This document shows positions 59,089-64,000 of a stretch of DNA of 64,000 bases, one piece after another. Origin of the DNA: DAIQRJ01 sp963708795 (lineage in GTDB: Bacteria; Actinomycetota; Actinomycetes; Propionibacteriales; DAIQRJ01). The translations under genes were made by a program, and so were the position numbers. The notes below the pieces were generated by a model. The model made no database searches and had not been told where the DNA came from. It saw nothing but the letters and a program-made list of their open reading frames with translations. Numbering within the stretch: position 1 is the first letter of the stretch; each line of letters begins with the position of its first letter. The DNA lies in the NCBI GenBank assembly GCA_963708795.1, contig CAVPUH010000006.1, forward strand, positions 124,001 to 188,000. Direction: 5' to 3'.

Positions 59089-59817
59089 TCAGCCAGAGGT
59101 CGCCGACGACTGCTCGATCGTGCGATCAGCGGCGTCGCCGCGGGGCGCGACCAGAAGCCCGAGCAGCATCTCGATCAAGTCGGCGGCGAACTCGTCGATA
59201 CCGGCCGATTCGCGGGCACCGCGGGCCACGTCACGTTCCCAGGCCGCCAGTGCTGCGAAGACGAACCGGACCCCCAACGCCACCCGCTCCCGGCCGATCG
59301 ACGTGTCGTCGAGGCGAGGCTCGTCGGCCATGAGGTCGTAGATCTCCAGCGCGACCTCGATCGGTTCCTCAGCGTCATGGCTGCCGATGCCGTCCCGGAC
59401 GTGCTCCACGAACACGAGGGGCCGTTCGATCAACATCCGCTCGTTGTAACGGGCCCACTGGTTGCGCGGCTGGAGTCGGCCGATCTCAGCCGCGAGCGGC
59501 CAGACGAGCAGTTCCGCCAGAGTGCGCAGATCGGGCTTCATGCCGCGCGCCCGCATGGCGTCGAGCCTGGCCCGCCGTTCCCGGTTCGGCGGTGCGGATC
59601 CGCGATGGAACACAGCCTCGATCAGGCCGTCGCGCGTGCCGAAGTGGTAGGCGATCGCCGAGTTGTTGCGATGCCCGGATGCCTTGATGATCGCGCGGTC
59701 GGAGGTGCCGGCCGACCCGTACTCGGCTACGAGAAGTTCGGCCGCGTCCATCAGTCGCGCGTCCGCGTCCCCGTCGGCAGCCGGCTTCGAGCGCAGCCGG
59801 TCGCCACCCTGACTCAT
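59089..59817 (-). CDS. TetR family transcriptional regulator
   Basis: 242 residues, intact. HTH region: RLMDAAELLVAEYGSAGTSDRAIIKASGHRNNSAIAYHFGTRDGLIEAVF, with the TetR hallmark YHFGTRDGLI. The C-terminal ligand domain is helical (LAELLVWPLAAEIGRL, VALGVRFVFAALAAWERDV). It lies alone between the siderophore-interacting gene and the DUF445 gene; ligand and targets unknown. Confidence 0.88.
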   Translation of the reverse strand: MSQGGDRLRSKPAADGDADARLMDAAELLVAEYGSAGTSDRAIIKASGHRNNSAIAYHFGTRDGLIEAVFHRGSAPPNRERRARLDAMRARGMKPDLRTLAELLVWPLAAEIGRLQPRNQWARYNERMLIERPLVFVEHVRDGIGSHDAEEPIEVALEIYDLMADEPRLDDTSIGRERVALGVRFVFAALAAWERDVARGARESAGIDEFAADLIEMLLGLLVAPRGDAADRTIEQSSATSG

Positions 59818-59906
59818 AAGTCAGATCATAGGGTCGCATTCCGGTCACCGGGCCATGCGACGTCGCTCGATCCGACCAGCGATCCTGGGCTGGTCGCGCA
59901 TCCGTC

Positions 59907-61193
59907 TCACAACAGGGTGCTGAACGTGTGAATGGCCAGCCCGGCCAGACCTCCCACGATCGTGCCGTTGATGCGGATGAACTGAAGGTCCCGGCCGACG
60001 TGCAGTTCGATCTTGGCGGCTGCTTCCTTGCCGTCCCACCGGTTCACGGTGTCGGAGATGACGGTCGCGATCTCGGGGCCGAAACTGGTGGCGACATACC
60101 CGACGGCATTGGCGACATACCCGTCCAGGCGCGCACGCAGGTTGGCGTCCTGGCCGAGTCGGGCGCCGAAGGCGGCGAGTGCGCTGACCCCACGCTGGCG
60201 CAGCATCCCGTCGGGATCGTCGACGGCTTCGATCAGCCCACGTCGCAGCGCCGCCCAGACCGCGGTGATCGTCGGCTCGACCTGCGGGTGGGTGAGGACG
60301 CGCCGCTTGAGGTCCTCCGCCCGCGCCATCGTCGCCTCGTCGTGCTGGAGATCGTCGGCGAGTTTGCTCAGGAGGTTGTCGATGGACTTGCGCGCCGGGT
60401 GGTCGGGGGTGTCGCGGATGTCCGCGACCCAGGCCAGGACCTCCTTCTGGATGCGCCGGGTCACGCGCTCGTCGACCCAGCCGGGGGTCCACCAGGGCGC
60501 GCGCCCACCGACGGCTTCCGCCACGGTGTCCTCGTGCTCGGACAGCCAGCGGTAGGCCTCGTCCGCCGTGAGGTCGACCAGGCCGTGGTGGGCGCCGTCG
60601 CGGACGATCTCGGAGAGGAAGTGCCCGAGCATGCCCGACACGGGCTCGTTCATCAGGCGCGGCAGCACCGCCTGTTGCACGATCGACGCGACGTCCGCGT
60701 CGTTGAGGACGCCGAGCGCGCCGCGAACGACCTTGGCGGCCTCACCGATCACCCGGGTGCTGTGCGCGGGGTCGTCGAGCCACCGGCCCACCCGCAGACT
60801 CAGGTCGGCAGAGATCACCTTCTCCTTGACCACCTGCTCGGACAGGAAGTTCGTGGCCACGAACTCCTCGAGGCTCCGCCCGAGGGCGTCCTTGCGAGTC
60901 GGGATGATCGCGGTGTGCGGGATGGGCAGCCCGAGCGGATGCCGGAAGAGCGCGGTCACCGCGAACCAGTCCGCGATCGCGCCGACCATCGATGCCTCCG
61001 CCGCGGCGTTGACGTATGCCCAGGCGCCGTCGGTGTTCCGGGTCAGCACGTAGACGATCGTGGCCAGGACGAGGAGCGACAGTGCGACGGCGCGCATCCG
61101 CCGCAACCCGCGTCGACGCTGCCGATCGGCGTCGGTCTCGGTGTCGGACCCGGTTCCGGCCGAGCGGCCGGTCACGGCTGAAATCGTCGCCAT
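59907..61193 (-). CDS. DUF445 family membrane-associated protein
   Basis: 428 residues from ATG 61193, with ribosome-binding site GGAGG 9 bp upstream. An N-terminal transmembrane helix (MRAVALSLLVLATIVYVLT), then the family motif EASMVGAIADWFAVTALFRHPLGLPIPHTAIIPTRKDALG, and a long helical cytoplasmic or periplasmic part. The end IRINGTIVGGLAGLAIHTF is the second conserved DUF445 element. Function unknown. Intact. Confidence 0.9.
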   Translation of the reverse strand: MATISAVTGRSAGTGSDTETDADRQRRRGLRRMRAVALSLLVLATIVYVLTRNTDGAWAYVNAAAEASMVGAIADWFAVTALFRHPLGLPIPHTAIIPTRKDALGRSLEEFVATNFLSEQVVKEKVISADLSLRVGRWLDDPAHSTRVIGEAAKVVRGALGVLNDADVASIVQQAVLPRLMNEPVSGMLGHFLSEIVRDGAHHGLVDLTADEAYRWLSEHEDTVAEAVGGRAPWWTPGWVDERVTRRIQKEVLAWVADIRDTPDHPARKSIDNLLSKLADDLQHDEATMARAEDLKRRVLTHPQVEPTITAVWAALRRGLIEAVDDPDGMLRQRGVSALAAFGARLGQDANLRARLDGYVANAVGYVATSFGPEIATVISDTVNRWDGKEAAAKIELHVGRDLQFIRINGTIVGGLAGLAIHTFSTLL

Positions 61194-61288
61194 GGCCAGA
61201 TCCTCCCCCACCCGGCCCAGCGCTGCGCGGCCCGGAGGCGGATCCGCCCGCGGGCGTCCGTCGATCGGCGGCGGTGCGGCGGGATCGG

Positions 61289-61868
61289 TCAGCTCGTCAG
61301 TGCGGAGTCCACGAGTCCGGCCGCCACGACGCGCGCGGCGGCGGCAGCGCTCGGGTCGCGGTCCATCCTGGCCGAGACGCCGGCACCGTCGTAGAGCAGG
61401 TGCAGTTGCCGTGCGAGGCCCTCCGGATCGCCCGCCTCTGCCGCACGGGCGAGGTCGACGAACAGTGCCCGCACCCACGCGCGATACTCGTCGGTCACCT
61501 CGATGATCGGGCTGCCGGGCAGTGCCTCGGCGCTCGCATTGACGAAGGCGCACCCGTGGAAGCCGGGTTGGGTGAAGGTCTCGCCTAGGACGTCGAACAC
61601 GCCGAGCAGCCGATCGCGCGGAGTGTCGTACCGCTCGAGTTCGGCGAGGATCCTGGCCCGCCGCCGCTCGTGCCGTCCCGCGAGATAGGCGCGGATGAGT
61701 TCGTCCTTGCTGCCGAACGTGCTGTAGAGCGTCGCCTTCGCGACCCCGGCCCGTTCGATGACGCGGTCGATGCCGACCGTGTGGACACCCTCTTCGTAGA
61801 ACAGCTCGTCGGCCGCGGCGAGCAGTCGCTCGCGGGCCGGACGCGCATCGATCCGTCTTCGTGGGCAT
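61289..61868 (-). CDS. TetR family regulator of the adjacent MFS gene (N-terminal frameshift)
   Basis: About 192 residues. ATG 61868 (MPTKTDR), a one-base shift near 61840, then RERLLAAADELFYEEGVHTVGIDRVI and AKATLYSTFGSKDELIRAYL, the TetR HTH. The C-terminal domain reads FTQPGFHGCAFVNASAEALPGSPI, typical of a TetR subgroup. Divergent from an MFS transporter, with two palindromic operators in the 94-bp gap. By analogy with TetR/TetA pairs it is the likely repressor of that transporter. Confidence 0.85.
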
Positions 61869-61871
61869 GGG

Positions 61872-61927
61872 TTGACAGTACCAGACAGGTCTGTCTACTG
61901 TGGCGAGAGCACCAGACAGACCTGTCT
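61872..61927 (+). promoter_or_regulatory. Promoter with double TetR operator
   Basis: TTGACA (61872-61877) and TACTGT (61896-61901), 18 bp apart, form a promoter toward the MFS gene. A perfect dyad AGACAG-GT-CTGTCT (61883-61896) fills the spacer, and a second, AGACAG-AC-CTGTCT (61914-61927), covers the expected transcription start, 31 bp centre to centre (three helical turns). Flanking CC is shared. A bound TetR would block both promoters. Confidence 0.75.
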
Positions 61928-61962
61928 GTCGCAGACGGGCCAGCCACTCCGAGGAGTTCCAC

Positions 61963-63265
61963 GTGATCGAGACCACCCGGTCCGCCAGAGTCACCGCCCG
62001 CAACGCCGAGCCCAGGGCCGCGAGCCGCCGGCTCCCGAGCCCGGTGGCCTTCGCGTTGCAGGTGTCGATGCTCGTGACGTTCCTGGCCGCGTCGAGCGCG
62101 CCGACGCCGCTGTACTCCGTCTACCAGGCCGAATGGGGCTTCTCCCCCATCACCGTCACCGTCGTGTTCGGCGTCTACGCCATCGCCGTCCTGGCCGGGC
62201 TGCTCACCGTCGGATCGCTGTCCGATCACGTCGGGCGACGACCGGTGCTGCTGGCGGCGGTGGGACTGCAGATCGTGGCGCTGGTCGTGTTCGCGACGGC
62301 AGCCGGGGTGCCGGCCCTCCTGCTCGCCCGGGTCCTGCAGGGCCTCTCCACCGGTGCAGCGGCCGGCGCGCTCGGGGCCGGACTGCTCGACCTGGACCGC
62401 AGTCGAGGCACGGTCGCGAACGGGGTCGGGTCGATCGCGGGCACGGCCACCGGCGCACTCGGGTCGCGCCCTGCTCGTCGCCTTCCTCCCGGCACCGACC
62501 CACCTCGTCTACCTGACCCTGCTGGTGGTGCTGGTGGTCCAAGGCGTCGGCGTGTGGTCGATGAGCGAGACCTCGACGCGGAAGCCCGGCGCGCTGGCCT
62601 CGCTGCGACCGCAGCTCGGGCTTCCGGCCGGTGCGCGCCGTCCGTTGGCGGCGGCCGTGCCCGCGCTCGTCGCGGTCTGGGCGCTGGCGGGCTTCTACGG
62701 CTCGCTCGGGCCGACGCTGATCCGCGGGGTGGCGGGGTCGTCGTCGATCGTGCTGGGCGGGCTCGCACTGGCCGTCCTGGCCGGTGGCGGCGCCGTGACG
62801 GTTCTGCTCGTCCGTGACCTGGAGGCCCGTGTGGTCACGGTCCTCGGGACCAGCGCTCTGCTCGTGGGCGTGGGCGTCACGCTCCTGGCCATCGCCTCGT
62901 CCTCGGAGGCGGGCTTCTTCGTCGGTACCGCGATCGCCGGTGTCGGTTTCGGCGCGGCGTTCCAGGGTGCCCTCCGGACTGTCCTGCCGCTGGCCGAGCC
63001 ACACGAACGGGCCGGTGTCCTGTCCACGATCTACGTCGTCTGCTACCTGGCGATGGGGCTGCCCGCGGTGCTGGCCGGCATCGCCGTCGTCGACGGTGGC
63101 GGTGTCCTCCTCACCGCTCGCGGCTACGGCCTCGTCGTCATGGCGCTGGCCGCCGCCGCACTGATCGGCGCCCTGCTCCGGCGGACGCCGGCCCCCGTGG
63201 CCCTGCCAGTGGCGGTCGAGACGTTCGAGACGGCGGACGACGGCGTCCTCTGCGAGGCGTGCTGA
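61963..63265 (+). CDS. MFS transporter, probable drug efflux (one frameshift)
   Basis: Twelve-helix transporter, about 433 residues. GTG at 61963 with ribosome-binding site GAGGAG. ASSAPTPLYSVYQAEWGFSPITVTVVFGVYAIAVLAGLL covers helices 1-2, then motif A in GSLSDHVGRRPVLLAAVGLQ. An insertion near 62466 shifts the frame inside TGALGS/ALLVAFLPAPT; the rest is intact, with LALAVLAGGGAVTVLLV and GAAFQGALRTVLPLAEPHERAGVLS. Regulated by the divergent TetR gene. Substrate unknown. Confidence 0.87.
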
Positions 63266-63287
63266 GAAGGTCCGACCGCTCGTCGGC

Positions 63288-64000
63288 TCACGTGCCCGCA
63301 TCGCCCGCCGGCCACGGCTGGCAGTGCGGGCACCACCATGTCCGGCGCCTCTCCGGGTCCCCTGACTCCGCCGCCCGCACCTGGATTCGCGTGCCGCACC
63401 GCCGACACGGTTCGTCGGCGCGGCCGTACACCCACTGTGTCGCGCCCCGGCGGGTGTCCCCCGTCGTCACCTGGTACATGCGCGGCTGGAGTGCCGACGC
63501 CCGCAGGGCCCGAGCCGCCAGCCGGACGGTCGCTCGGACGTCGGTCGCGCCGACGCGCGTCCTCGGGTCGTAGCCGCGGAGAAAGCACACCTCGTTCACC
63601 CAGAAGTTCCCGAGGCCGGCCAGACAACGCTGATCGAGAAGGGCGGCCGCGAGCTCCCGCTCCTCGTCGCTGCCGACGCGGCGGACGGCCTCGTCGAGAT
63701 CCCAGTCGTCGCGGAGCGGATCCGGACCCAACGCTTCGGTGATCCTCCGTTCGTCGGTGGACCGCAGGAGCTCGACGACCGGGACGCGCTCACCCAGGAC
63801 GGTGCCGGTGCCGGTGCCGAGCAGCACGCGGACGACGTCGCCACGACCGGGCCACGAACGCGAGCGGAGCACGCGCCAGGACCCGTCCATCCGCAGGTGG
63901 GTGTGCAACGTCAGGCCCGAGTCGAACCGGGTGAAGAGGTGCTTTCCCCAGGTGACGTTCGCGGTCACGGTCATCCCGACGAGGTCGGCGGTCGCGTGCG
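63288..64000 (-). CDS. Endonuclease VIII/formamidopyrimidine-DNA glycosylase family protein (Nei type), truncated by window end
   Basis: DNA base-excision repair glycosylase/AP lyase. The window cuts off the N-terminus with its catalytic Pro; visible sequence begins HATADLVGMTVTANVTWGKHLFTRF. The H2TH motif region reads LAAALLDQRCLAGLGNFWVNEVCFLRGYDP, and the C-terminal zinc finger is CRRCG...CPHC. About 237 residues are present. Converges on the MFS gene, 22 bp apart. Assigned to the Nei rather than the Fpg branch by the GKHL-to-H2TH sequence; moderate certainty. Confidence 0.88.
   Translation of the reverse strand, partial: HATADLVGMTVTANVTWGKHLFTRFDSGLTLHTHLRMDGSWRVLRSRSWPGRGDVVRVLLGTGTGTVLGERVPVVELLRSTDERRITEALGPDPLRDDWDLDEAVRRVGSDEERELAAALLDQRCLAGLGNFWVNEVCFLRGYDPRTRVGATDVRATVRLAARALRASALQPRMYQVTTGDTRRGATQWVYGRADEPCRRCGTRIQVRAAESGDPERRRTWWCPHCQPWPAGDAGT

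Overview
This 64-kb window comes from the chromosome of a high-GC Actinomycetota bacterium. It carries the complete Pup-proteasome system (mpa, dop, pup, prcB, prcA, pafA), the mycothiol gene mshC, pafB/pafC and a PAC2-family gene. The order exonuclease - helY - tatC - tatA - pafC - pafB - pafA - prcA/prcB - pup - dop - mpa - trmI - RecB-like - metH - PAC2 - mshC - SCO1664/DUF3090/histidine phosphatase - uppP - M20 peptidase is the backbone known from the Mycobacterium tuberculosis Rv2090-Rv2141 region. The genus cannot be fixed from sequence alone; a non-mycobacterial actinomycete is likely.

Layout. 1-5.5 kb: 5'-3' exonuclease (+) converging on helY, a diacylglycerol-kinase-like gene and tatC (-). 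5.5-9.4 kb: two tandem tatA genes, a phytanoyl-CoA-dioxygenase-like gene, pafC and pafB (-). 9.5-11.2 kb: a DUF3866 gene (+), then about 690 bp without a gene, filled with palindromic repeats. 11.2-21.5 kb: an FKBP lipoprotein, the proteasome/pupylation genes, trmI and a site-2 protease (all -). 21.6-29.6 kb: RecB-like nuclease, PIG-L deacetylase and a complete oligopeptide-type ABC transporter (all +). 29.6-38.5 kb: a second solute-binding lipoprotein, a HAD hydrolase and metH in one operon, then a GH63-like glucosidase (all -). 38.6-50.7 kb: PAC2, mshC, xylulokinase, SCO1664/DUF3090/phosphatase trio, corA, uppP, F420-type oxidoreductase, aldo/keto reductase, DUF5703, M20 hydrolase. 50.7-64 kb: a more variable section with a sugar isomerase/dehydrogenase pair, two MFS transporters, tRNA-Leu(GAG), MOSC, dienelactone hydrolase, MerR/DUF4188, a siderophore-interacting protein, two TetR regulators, DUF445 and a truncated Nei-type glycosylase.

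How the genes work together. Dop deamidates Pup, which ends in GGQ. PafA conjugates it to substrates, Mpa unfolds them and the PrcA/PrcB core degrades them. PafB and PafC are known as a DNA-damage transcription regulator. TatA and TatC export folded proteins. MshC and MetH serve mycothiol and methionine synthesis.

Sequence quality matters. Many genes are broken by single-base indels, and nearly all can be repaired by removing one inserted base. They crowd into 23.97-27.73 kb and 35.85-38.2 kb, while the proteasome section from pafA to the site-2 protease is clean. I read these as consensus errors, not pseudogenes, and annotate each gene across its full span, noting the shifts. Non-coding signals with good symmetry include a cluster of 38-bp palindromes, a MerR-type operator, a double TetR operator inside a promoter, an IdeR/DtxR-like box and a triple GTGACC motif upstream of each tatA gene.
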